Origin: Deltaproteobacteria bacterium
Lineage (GTDB): Bacteria; Desulfobacterota_C; Deferrisomatia; Deferrisomatales; JACRMM01
Assembly (NCBI GenBank): GCA_016218905.1
Contig: JACRCS010000562.1
Coordinates: 1 to 5,493, forward strand
DNA length: 5,493 nt
Direction of reading: 5' to 3'
The position numbers were made by a program, and so were the translations under genes. The notes beneath the pieces were generated by a model. It was not told the origin of the DNA, ran no database searches, and worked only from the letters and a program-made list of their open reading frames with translations. Positions 1 through 5,156 of the stretch are shown here, in pieces (the stretch's first letter is position 1; every line of letters starts with the position of its first letter).

Positions 1-960
1 AGCCACGCCGGCCACGGCGGAGACGATCCCCGCCTCCAGCAGGACGATCCGGATCACGTGGCTTCGGCGGAACCCAATGGCCCGGAAGATCCCGATCTCG
101 CCGGTGCGTTCCCGCACGCTCCCCATCATGGTGACGAGGACGACGAGGCTTCCGACGAGCACTACCACCGCTGAGACGCCGTAGGAGAACTTCTTGAAGT
201 GGGCCAGCGCGTCCAGCCGGCTCTTCACGACCTGCTGGATGGCCATCACGTTGGCGCCCGGCAGTACCGCGGACAGCTGCGTCACCATGTCCTCGATGGG
301 GCAGTCCTTGCACATGGCCGCCACCTCCACCATCGAGACGCGCCCGCCCTTGTCGAGCAAGAACTGGGCGGTCGCGAGATCGGTGAAAACGAGTTGGTCG
401 TCCTGGGAACCCGTGGTCTCCAAGATGCCGGATACCGCCAGATCCCACCCGGCGACCGAGAAGGGACTTCCGACCCTGAGCCCCAGCACCCGCGCCGCCT
501 CGGCGCCCAGGAGGACTCCCTTGTCGTCGGGCAGCTGCCCCTCCACCTTCCACCAGGGTTTGAGGACCTTGGCTGCGTTGAAGTCCACGCCGGCCAGAAG
601 GACCTTTCGTCCGCCCGCGTCGACGGCTCCCAAGACCACGGGCCCAAGCGCCGCGATGTTGCCCGCGTTCTGGATGGTCTCGACCTTCTTCAGATCGTCC
701 TGCCGCAGTTCCTGCATCTCGAAGGAGACACCTCCCAAGGAGAGACCTCCGTACGTGAGGGAGAGGTTCTCCGTCTTCGGGACAATCAGGATGTTCGCGC
801 CGTACTGCTCCAACTTGTGGTTGATGTCCTGGGTGATGGCGCCCACCAGGCTGATGAGCCCCACGACCGTCGACACCCCAATCAGGAGTCCGGCCAGGAC
901 GAACGCCGCCTTGGCCTTCCGGCGTCGGAGGTTGAGGAAGGCGATGTCCTTGAGGGTCAT
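1..960 (-). CDS. FtsX/MacB-type ABC transporter permease, C-terminus cut by window edge
   Basis: The frame is open from ATG at 960 to the left edge and gives 320 residues. Proteins of this family are usually near 400 residues, so roughly the last 80 should be missing. Visible parts, in order: a basic N-terminus (NLRRRKAK), helix 1 at about residues 18-42, a large extracytoplasmic domain at about 45-255, helix 2 at about 261-281, and the conserved FtsX loop RERTGEIGIFRAIGFRR at about 283-299. The third helix is starting at the cut. The family couples ATP hydrolysis by a separate ATPase to extrusion or to mechanical signalling across the inner membrane. Unusually, the periplasmic domain has a C-x-x-C (CKDC, 217-220). 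The start is fixed by a strong AAGGAGG six bases upstream. The upstream DUF2318 stop lies one base before the ATG (TGA-G-ATG), so the two are probably translationally coupled. Family assignment is firm; the substrate (iron-linked?) is inferred from the neighbour. Confidence 0.93.
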   Translation of the reverse strand, partial: MTLKDIAFLNLRRRKAKAAFVLAGLLIGVSTVVGLISLVGAITQDINHKLEQYGANILIVPKTENLSLTYGGLSLGGVSFEMQELRQDDLKKVETIQNAGNIAALGPVVLGAVDAGGRKVLLAGVDFNAAKVLKPWWKVEGQLPDDKGVLLGAEAARVLGLRVGSPFSVAGWDLAVSGILETTGSQDDQLVFTDLATAQFLLDKGGRVSMVEVAAMCKDCPIEDMVTQLSAVLPGANVMAIQQVVKSRLDALAHFKKFSYGVSAVVVLVGSLVVLVTMMGSVRERTGEIGIFRAIGFRRSHVIRIVLLEAGIVSAVAGVA

Positions 961-961
961 C

Positions 962-1534
962 TCACCCCTCCTTCTTCGGAAGCTCGAAGTAGTGGCGGCC
1001 GGCTTGGATGTCGCTCAACTGGATCACGACCTGACCGCCCTTGACTTGGCTCTTCAGTGCCGCGGGGTTGCAGCCGCCGTGGATCTCGCCGATCTTGACG
1101 ATCTCGAATTTGCGGCGGCAGTTCTGGCAGATCATCACGGCTCCCGCCTGCTTGTACCCCTTGCCCGAGGCCCAACAGGCGTCGCAGGCGTCGTACGCGG
1201 TCTTGAGCGACCCGTCAGGCGCCTTGACGGCGTAGTAGCGGATGGACACGCCGCTGCCGCCGTCGAGTTGGAAGAAGCGGGCCTGGCCGTCGTCGAAGTC
1301 CTTGAGAGGGAAGGAGACCTCCGAGGCGGAGGCGTTGGCCGGCGTCAGGGCGGCCACCGCCTGGGAGTCTGCGCCCTTGCTGCCGAGGAAGAAGAAGCCA
1401 CCCCCGACGACCAACAGGGCAGTGACGGACATCGCGAGGAGGGGCAGGCGGCTCTCCTTCTCTGCGCCGAGCACGGCGGCCTTCTTGGCGGCGGACTTGT
1501 CGGAGGGGGTCTGGGTCGGCTTCGGTGACGACAT
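962..1534 (-). CDS. DUF2318 (FtrD-like) membrane-anchored cysteine protein
   Basis: The product has 190 residues. A Lys/Ala-rich cytoplasmic N-terminus is followed by one membrane helix at about 30-51. The outer domain carries the DUF2318 signature: YDACDAC (C117, C120), ICQNC (C136, C139) and IHGGCNP (C155). Such proteins are annotated as Fe-S or iron-binding membrane proteins and accompany FTR1/P19 ferrous-iron systems; in larger members this domain ends a multi-helix protein, as in FtrD. Here it is a stand-alone, single-helix form. It is the gene before the FtsX-type permease and is probably co-transcribed with it. ATG 1534 is chosen because AAGGAG (1546-1541) sits six bases upstream. The frame stays open to 1825, but that extension is Arg/Pro-rich, overlaps another small ORF and looks non-coding. 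Domain assignment is firm. The role in metal delivery or thiol redox is inference. Confidence 0.93.
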   Translation of the reverse strand: MSSPKPTQTPSDKSAAKKAAVLGAEKESRLPLLAMSVTALLVVGGGFFFLGSKGADSQAVAALTPANASASEVSFPLKDFDDGQARFFQLDGGSGVSIRYYAVKAPDGSLKTAYDACDACWASGKGYKQAGAVMICQNCRRKFEIVKIGEIHGGCNPAALKSQVKGGQVVIQLSDIQAGRHYFELPKKEG

Positions 1535-1540
1535 GGTGCG

Positions 1541-1546
1541 CTCCTT
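1541..1546 (-). promoter_or_regulatory. Shine-Dalgarno of the DUF2318 gene
   Basis: AAGGAG lies six bases before ATG 1534. It decides the start against a frame that stays open for almost 100 more codons upstream. Confidence 0.8.
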
Positions 1547-1584
1547 GTCTGGTGCTCGTCTGCGTGTCGGCGAGACGGTTCGGT

Positions 1585-1746
1585 TTATGAAGCGTGAACC
1601 TCTAGTGAATTGGTCGGGTTTTCCCCAGTGCCCGCCCGGGCGCAACACGATCCTCGGCAGCCGGCGAGGGTCACCGCCGTCCCGGCCGCGGCAACGGCTG
1701 CCGTGAGGAGGAAGGGCAGGCCAGCGTGGAGCATCTTGTTGAGCAA
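1585..1746 (-). CDS. Small putative lipoprotein or membrane protein with Cys-Cys motif, unrecognised family
   Basis: This is a 53-residue ORF starting at TTG (read as Met); I do not recognise the family. It has a short basic N-terminus, a hydrophobic stretch at about 10-27 (PFLLTAAVAAAGTAVTLAGC in part), and a textbook lipobox LAGC with Cys30. A short polar tail follows with CC at 34-35, ending at TAA. The hydrophobic segment may instead be a plain membrane anchor. TTG is preferred because GAGAGGTGG (1760-1752) lies five bases upstream; ATG at 1734 is an alternative with a weak ribosome site. By hand count, 39 of 53 codons end in G or C, which fits coding in this GC-rich DNA. It lies 50 bases upstream of the DUF2318 gene on the same strand, so it is probably the first gene of that operon. 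Being short and unrecognised, it could be chance, but the ribosome site, signal and lipobox together favour a real gene. Confidence 0.5.
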   Translation of the reverse strand: MLNKMLHAGLPFLLTAAVAAAGTAVTLAGCRGSCCARAGTGENPTNSLEVHAS

Positions 1747-1751
1747 CGTGT

Positions 1752-1760
1752 CCACCTCTC
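1752..1760 (-). promoter_or_regulatory. Shine-Dalgarno supporting the TTG start of the small lipoprotein ORF
   Basis: GAGAGGTGG ends five bases before TTG 1746. No comparable site precedes the in-frame ATG at 1734, so this element is the reason for choosing the TTG start. Confidence 0.45.
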
Positions 1761-1784
1761 GTGAGCGAGATGACGTGGTTTGCC

Positions 1785-1842
1785 GCGTCAGGTTTCGGGC
1801 GGGACCCGTTCAATAACCGGGCCAAGTGAGTTCACCTGACGC
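1785..1842. repeat. 9-bp inverted repeat GCGTCAGGT / ACCTGACGC
   Basis: The arms at 1785-1793 and 1834-1842 are perfect reverse complements, separated by 40 bases. They lie just upstream of the small lipoprotein ORF. Two operator half-sites for a regulator of the minus-strand operon are possible. A 40-base loop makes an RNA hairpin less likely. Function is inferred only from position. Confidence 0.4.
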
Positions 1843-1938
1843 AAAGAAGCCGCCAGGAGCCATTTCCGTTCAACTGAAGGGCCGTGACCCACGCCCAACC
1901 GCCAAGACGCTGACGACTATCCTCCAAGGTTGCCGACG

Positions 1939-1968
1939 ATCGGTTTCACCGATGGTTTGGGACCATCG
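1939..1968 (+). promoter_or_regulatory. Two mutually exclusive stem-loops upstream of the transglutaminase gene
   Basis: ATCGGT (1939-1944) pairs with ACCGAT (1948-1953) across a 3-base loop. CGATGGT (1950-1956) pairs perfectly with ACCATCG (1962-1968) across the 5-base loop TTGGG. The arms share 1950-1953, so only one hairpin can form at a time. No T-run follows, so it is not an obvious terminator. It may be an overlapping DNA operator rather than RNA, because a promoter candidate lies downstream of it at 1984-2014. Confidence 0.35.
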
Positions 1969-1983
1969 CTTCACGAATACCAG

Positions 1984-2014
1984 TTGGACTGTGAGCGGCG
2001 GCGCGCCGTATTCT
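1984..2014 (+). promoter_or_regulatory. Possible promoter of the transglutaminase gene
   Basis: TTGGAC (1984-1989) and TATTCT (2009-2014) resemble sigma-70 boxes with a long 19-base spacer. The spacer ends in the palindrome CGGCGCGCCG (1999-2008). A start of transcription here would give a leader of about 40 bases before ATG 2064. The long spacer recalls promoters remodelled by MerR-type activators, but the palindrome is not centred in it. Weak evidence. Confidence 0.25.
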
Positions 2015-2053
2015 CCCGGTGCTTGGTCGTCCTTTTTTGTCGCTCTTTCTTGC

Positions 2054-2058
2054 GGGAG
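2054..2058 (+). promoter_or_regulatory. Shine-Dalgarno deciding the transglutaminase start
   Basis: GGGAG lies five bases before ATG 2064. It favours this ATG over the in-frame GTG at 2019, which would place extra residues before an otherwise normal signal peptide. Confidence 0.7.
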
Positions 2059-2063
2059 TTCGC

Positions 2064-3089
2064 ATGAAATCCACAGTCCTTCTTCCCTTCCTGCTTTTCG
2101 CGGCAACCGCCAGCGTCGGCGAGACCGGCGGCTCGGCCAAAACCCGGTCCGGAACCGTGGAGTGCCGCGTCGACCTCTCGGAGCAGGCGCGGGATCAAGA
2201 GGTGAGGCTGTGGCTGCCGTATCCCACGTCGGACCCGGACCAGGTCATCCGCGACGTAAAGGTCGCCGGGGACTTCGCCGAGTCGGCCGTCTACACCGAT
2301 CGGGTTCACGGAACTCCCATGCTGTACGCTCGTTGGGAGAAGGGCTCCGCGAGCCGAACGCTCAGGTTCTCCTTCGATGTCGACCGCCAGGAGGTGGTTA
2401 GGCGGGACTTCCCGGCGAAGGAGGCGGTCTGGGATCCCAGGGACTACGCCCTATATCTGGCACCTACGAGTCTCGGCCCCACCGACGGCGCGGTGAAGAA
2501 GCTCGCAGACAAGCTCACGGCGGGGAAGAAGACGGTCCTCGCGAAGGCGAAGGCGGTCTACGACTGGGTCTGCGAGAACACTTTCCGCGACCCCAAAACC
2601 AAGGGGTGCGGCGCGGGCGACGTGTGCAAGCTCCTGGAGACCCCGGGGGGCAAATGCGCCGACGTCCACTCCGTCTTCGTCAGCCTGGCGAGGGCGGCGG
2701 GCGTTCCCTCTCGAGAGGTCTTCGGCATCCGGCTCGGTAAGAAGCCAGAAGAGGACATCACGGGCTCGCAGCACTGCTGGGCGGAGTTCTTCCTTCCGGG
2801 GTACGGCTGGGTCCCCGTGGATGCGGCCGACGTGCGCAAAGCCATGCTCACGGAGCAGCTCAGTCTCTTCGACGCCCGGACCGACGAGCTCCGGGCGTAC
2901 TACTGGGGCGGAATCGACGCCTACCGGGTCAAGCTGGCGATGGGCCGAGACCTGATTCTGGGGCCCACCCAGGCCGGCAAGCCGGTGAACTACCTCATGT
3001 ACCCCTACGCAGAGGTCGGCGGGAAGCCCCTCGACTGGCTTGAGCCCAAGACCTTCCGCTATGGGATCACCTTCCGGGAGATGCCGTAG
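2064..3089 (+). CDS. Secreted transglutaminase-like domain protein
   Basis: The product has 341 residues. An N-terminal signal peptide (hydrophobic core at about 4-17) sends it to the periplasm. A beta-rich N-terminal region at about 30-130 precedes a transglutaminase-like core at about 150-260. The catalytic triad is complete: C198 in GGKCADVHSVFVSLARAAGVP, H237 in SQHCWAEFF, and D253 in GWVPVDAAD. Members of this superfamily act as thiol proteases, amidases or crosslinking enzymes; the substrate here is unknown. The sequence resembles a periplasmic family I recall from Geobacter-type bacteria (motifs LWLPYP, DYALYLAPTSLGP, YPYAEVGGK). It is a single-gene unit, divergent from the permease operon and convergent with the lipoprotein gene at 3174. 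ATG 2064 is chosen for its ribosome site and signal peptide. The superfamily and an active enzyme are well supported. A link to the neighbouring metal-type genes is not shown. Confidence 0.93.
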   Translation: MKSTVLLPFLLFAATASVGETGGSAKTRSGTVECRVDLSEQARDQEVRLWLPYPTSDPDQVIRDVKVAGDFAESAVYTDRVHGTPMLYARWEKGSASRTLRFSFDVDRQEVVRRDFPAKEAVWDPRDYALYLAPTSLGPTDGAVKKLADKLTAGKKTVLAKAKAVYDWVCENTFRDPKTKGCGAGDVCKLLETPGGKCADVHSVFVSLARAAGVPSREVFGIRLGKKPEEDITGSQHCWAEFFLPGYGWVPVDAADVRKAMLTEQLSLFDARTDELRAYYWGGIDAYRVKLAMGRDLILGPTQAGKPVNYLMYPYAEVGGKPLDWLEPKTFRYGITFREMP

Positions 3090-3126
3090 CCGGGGGGGCG
3101 CCGGGACCCTGGCCCGACCGGGACCG

Positions 3127-3151
3127 CCTTCGGGTGCGACGCGTGCGAAGG
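3127..3151. terminator. Weak stem-loop between convergent genes
   Basis: CCTTCG (3127-3132) and CGAAGG (3146-3151) form a 6-bp stem with a 13-base loop, in the 84-base gap between the transglutaminase stop and the lipoprotein stop. There is no T-run on either strand, so a terminator role rests mainly on position. Confidence 0.2.
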
Positions 3152-3173
3152 GGGATGGCGTGGATCGGTGAAA

Positions 3174-3836
3174 TCAGTTGCAGCGGCCGGCCGCGGTGTC
3201 CGGGGCGGGCCACGCGGTTCGAGGTGGTTCGGGGAGACGCTTCCAGACGACCTCTCCATTGGCGGTGTTGACTGCGGCCTCTCCCACGAGGCGCCCTCCT
3301 TGGCACAGAGGAAACAGGACGTACCCGTAGTAGGCCGAACCCTTTCCAAACCCCACCTCGGTAGCCTTCGGCAGAGCCTCGCGGGCGACGTTCGCCGCCT
3401 TGGCCAGCGTCAGCCCTTCCTCGATTTGAGACAGGTCGGGGCGCGCCCGATGACCGTACTTCTGGTTCCACATCATCTCGGGATCCATTGTGGGGAATCG
3501 CCGCGCCGTGATTTCGCCGTCGGCTCGAACCTCCAGGGAGAAGGCCGAGCGGTCCGTGTCCTCTTCGGCCACATACACCCAGTAGGAGCCGCTGAAGCCC
3601 AACGCCCGCACAGCTCGCACTCCTTTCAGCCCGAGGGCCTCCGCGTAGGAGTCCACGTAGGCCGCTGCGTCCGCTGTGGAGGAAACCGGACGGCGCGCGA
3701 ACCCCTCCGGCATGATCCCTACCTGCGCCCGCGAAAGAGCCGCTGGAGGTGTGCCACAGCCGAACACCAGAAAGCCCGCGACGAGAAGGCCGCAAGCCCA
3801 TCTCGCGCACGCCGCGAAGTGTCCGGTTCCGCTCAT
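3174..3836 (-). CDS. PepSY-like putative lipoprotein
   Basis: The product has 220 residues. The N-terminus has a hydrophobic segment (about 15-26) ending in VFGC with Cys27. This is lipobox-like, although Phe at -2 is unusual. Two similar modules follow, each an Ala-rich helix then a beta hairpin: about 55-112 and about 134-201. The second ends in LVGEAAVNTANGEVVWKRL, the pattern of PepSY domains (strand, Gly-turn, tGeV, strand). Between them lies MMWNQKYGH (121-129). I recall a near-identical MMWN-x-KYG motif in PepSY-like proteins encoded next to SHOCT genes in sulfate- and metal-reducing bacteria. It probably faces the periplasm on a lipid anchor. ATG 3836 is chosen because AAGGAGG (3849-3843) lies six bases upstream; a longer in-frame ORF would overlap the SHOCT gene in another frame. 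It follows the SHOCT gene by 59 bases and is probably co-transcribed. The PepSY assignment is by pattern; the function is unknown. Confidence 0.83.
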   Translation of the reverse strand: MSGTGHFAACARWACGLLVAGFLVFGCGTPPAALSRAQVGIMPEGFARRPVSSTADAAAYVDSYAEALGLKGVRAVRALGFSGSYWVYVAEEDTDRSAFSLEVRADGEITARRFPTMDPEMMWNQKYGHRARPDLSQIEEGLTLAKAANVAREALPKATEVGFGKGSAYYGYVLFPLCQGGRLVGEAAVNTANGEVVWKRLPEPPRTAWPAPDTAAGRCN

Positions 3837-3856
3837 GGATCGCCTCCTTCGGAATC

Positions 3857-3885
3857 CCGCGGGCACAAGATTCTCTTGCCCGCGG
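3857..3885 (-). promoter_or_regulatory. Strong hairpin between the SHOCT and lipoprotein genes
   Basis: CCGCGGGCA (3857-3865) pairs perfectly with TGCCCGCGG (3877-3885). Three more pairs (AGA 3868-3870 with TCT 3874-3876) can form past a 2-base bulge. The stem is almost all G and C and ends about seven bases before the lipoprotein gene's ribosome site (3849-3843) on the minus strand. No T-run follows, so it is not a standard intrinsic terminator. A role in mRNA stability or in setting the level of the second gene is plausible. Confidence 0.5.
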
Positions 3886-3895
3886 CGAGCTCCGC

Positions 3896-4138
3896 TCACT
3901 CCAGATCCTGCCTCATGCGTGCGTACTCTTCGCGATTGATCTCGCCCCGAGCGTAGCGCTTTTTCAGGAGGTCCAAGGCGGATTCTTCCCGCATGCTCCC
4001 GGCTCCGGTACGGCTTCGTCCGAGGACGAGGCGGACCAGGAGAACCACCACGAGGATGGCGATCCCCCAGAAAAGGAGCATGGAAAGACCGCCTCCCCAC
4101 CCCATGCCGCAGTCTCCGCCCATCCACCCGTTCATCAT
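3896..4138 (-). CDS. SHOCT-domain small membrane protein
   Basis: The product has 80 residues. A Met/Gly/Trp-rich N-terminus (MMNGWMGGDCGMGWGGG) is followed by one membrane helix at about 18-39, a short basic linker, and a C-terminal SHOCT domain at about 52-79 (SALDLLKKRYARGEINREEY). SHOCT is a short C-terminal helical motif of uncertain role, thought to aid oligomerisation. Small proteins of this layout are common beside copper, silver and other heavy-metal genes. The length is normal for them and the protein looks intact. ATG 4138 is followed at once by a second ATG (4135), either of which may be used; GAGGAAGG lies nine bases upstream of the first, a rather long spacing. It is the first gene of a two-gene unit with the PepSY-like lipoprotein and is divergent from the gene at 4563. 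Assignment is firm; the role is unknown. Confidence 0.92.
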   Translation of the reverse strand: MMNGWMGGDCGMGWGGGLSMLLFWGIAILVVVLLVRLVLGRSRTGAGSMREESALDLLKKRYARGEINREEYARMRQDLE

Positions 4139-4441
4139 GGGTCAATGCCTTCCTCTCCCCTGCGGGCTTCAAACACAGTGCACCGGGTCACCGTCACCCG
4201 TTGCCTCTCCGCGCCCCAAAACGAGTCAAGCTTAGGGGCACTCGCCGGGTCCGAGGTATTGGACCACGAGGCCTGGAGAGCGCAAGTCGCCCGTGTCCTT
4301 TCCGGGTCAAGGCCCCTTTTCGCCGGAAGTCGTCGACTATCCTTCGCATCGGAAGACTATTCCGCAGACGCGGCTCCTTCGTAGTGGGGGAGGCCCGGAA
4401 GCGAGACCTGCCGACGACGGGTCGGGCGCCGTTCCTCTCGG

Positions 4442-4474
4442 CGGCACCTCCCGTGCTTGACAGGAGGTGTGCCG
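4442..4474 (+). promoter_or_regulatory. Dyad surrounding a perfect -35 box, possible operator
   Basis: CGGCACCTCC (4442-4451) is complementary to GGAGG-TG-TGCCG (4463-4474), apart from a 2-base bulge. The 11 bases between the arms contain TTGACA (4457-4462), the consensus -35. No good -10 follows; TGTCCT (4482-4487) at a 19-base spacing is the closest. GGAGGT recurs at 4489-4494. A repressor site over the promoter of the gene at 4563 is a reasonable reading. An RNA hairpin is the alternative. Confidence 0.35.
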
Positions 4475-4551
4475 AATTGCCTGTCCTGGGAGGTCTCCCG
4501 TGACGTCTGCGCGCCCCGGGACCCGCGCAGGAAGGAAGATGGAGCGAAAGA

Positions 4552-4557
4552 AAGGAG
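4552..4557 (+). promoter_or_regulatory. Shine-Dalgarno deciding the zinc-ribbon-like gene start
   Basis: AAGGAG lies five bases before ATG 4563. The in-frame ATG at 4539 has purines too close to it, and the GTG at 4467 falls inside the dyad, so 4563 is preferred. Confidence 0.75.
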
Positions 4558-4562
4558 ACACC

Positions 4563-5030
4563 ATGAGCCGTTCGATCCTCGGAGTCCCAGATCTCACCGG
4601 CGCAAGGGACCGTGCGGCTTCCGAAGGGGGAACTGCCCCACGGAGGTGGGCGCGGGTCTTGGATCCCGTGTCGTTGGCCGTGGGCGGCGTCTTTGGTGTC
4701 CTGGTTTGCCAGGCCGTCCACGACTCCGCGTTCGACGTACGACCCACACGCGGCGGCGGGCCGGTTCTGCGGATCTGCATGTACTGCAAGGGGATACCCC
4801 GGGTGGGAGGGGACGGACGAGACCACTGGGTTCCCCTGGAGCAGGCGCTCTACGACGCGGAAGGCATCGAGTTCAGCCACGGCGCGTGCCCCCGCTGCTA
4901 TACCGCGCACCTCGAACCTCAGATCAACAACTGGAAGCGGAAGAAGACATGGGCGCGACAAGATGCCTCGGAGGAAGAGCGGGGTGCAGGTCAAGGCGCG
5001 ACGGTCAGGGGCTGCGAATGCCCCCGCTGA
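4563..5030 (+). CDS. Membrane-anchored four-cysteine (zinc-ribbon-like) protein
   Basis: The product has 155 residues. A short, mainly polar N-terminus is followed by one weak membrane helix at about 33-53 (VSLAVGGVFGVLVCQAV). Then comes a motif I recognise from the tails of many PAS, response-regulator and kinase proteins: ICMYCKGIPR (C72, C75), a Trp (W89), acidic spacing, and FSHGACPRC (C109, C112). The usual form is C-x-x-C-K-x-I-R, then W, then F-S-H-G-x-C-P-x-C. Four cysteines at this spacing suggest zinc binding. Here the motif is not attached to a signalling domain but sits behind a membrane anchor, which is unusual. The C-terminus (about 125-155) is charged, with two further cysteines in CEC, and looks disordered. 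The gene stands alone and is convergent with the YtkA-like gene. The motif is certain; metal binding and function are inferred, and which side of the membrane it faces is unknown. Confidence 0.85.
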   Translation: MSRSILGVPDLTGARDRAASEGGTAPRRWARVLDPVSLAVGGVFGVLVCQAVHDSAFDVRPTRGGGPVLRICMYCKGIPRVGGDGRDHWVPLEQALYDAEGIEFSHGACPRCYTAHLEPQINNWKRKKTWARQDASEEERGAGQGATVRGCECPR

Positions 5031-5156
5031 GCCGAGCGCCACTGCCCTGCCGGTGGAGCCTGAGGCGCCGGTCTCGTGATCGCAGCCTCGGTCCTGATCA
5101 TCGTCCTGTGGTTCCTGTTCCGCGGTTCGCCCCCCGACGGAGCACTCGGCGAGGCG

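Larger units (their letters stand above)
1747..2063. other. Divergent intergenic region between the DUF2318/permease operon and the transglutaminase gene
   Basis: These 317 bases separate two divergently read units and should hold both promoters. I see no convincing gene here. The region contains a 9-bp inverted repeat (1785-1793/1834-1842), two overlapping hairpins (1939-1968), a 10-bp palindrome CGGCGCGCCG (1999-2008) next to a possible -10 element, and a run of six T (2033-2038). No clear sigma-70 promoter was found for the minus-strand operon. Confidence 0.7.
4139..4562. other. Divergent intergenic region between the SHOCT gene and the zinc-ribbon-like gene
   Basis: I see no gene in these 424 bases; the open frames crossing them show no recognisable protein and mostly run antisense into neighbours. 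The region should hold promoters in both directions. Toward the minus strand there are TTGACC (4310-4305) and TTGACT (4229-4224), neither with a good -10 box. GTCACC occurs twice in tandem (4187-4198). Toward the plus strand, a perfect TTGACA (4457-4462) lies in a strong dyad. Confidence 0.65.

Noticed and set aside
194..1528. Long plus-strand open frame of 444 codons
   Set aside because: It is antisense to the permease and DUF2318 genes, both of which have clear domains and ribosome sites; its product has no recognisable motif.
1535..1825. N-terminal extension of the DUF2318 gene to 1825
   Set aside because: The added residues are Arg/Pro-rich without a domain, and the AAGGAG before ATG 1534 marks the true start.
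2033..2038. Run of six T as an intrinsic terminator
   Set aside because: No stable stem lies directly before it, and it falls just upstream of a gene start.
2019..2063. Earlier GTG start for the transglutaminase gene
   Set aside because: The ATG at 2064 has GGGAG at good spacing and begins a normal signal peptide.
1826..2401. Plus-strand open frame of 191 codons starting at GTG 1826
   Set aside because: It overlaps the transglutaminase gene in another frame and has no coding features.
3183..3194. 12-bp palindrome GCGGCCGGCCGC
   Set aside because: It lies within the last codons of the lipoprotein gene, lacks a loop or T-run, and is expected now and then in GC-rich DNA.
3067..3956. Long frames on both strands over the PepSY-like lipoprotein gene
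   Set aside because: They are shadows in GC-rich DNA; only the frame 3836-3174 has a ribosome site, a signal and a domain pattern.
4194..5042. Minus-strand open frame of 282 codons
   Set aside because: It is antisense to the zinc-ribbon-like gene and lacks any domain; its composition is typical of a shadow frame.
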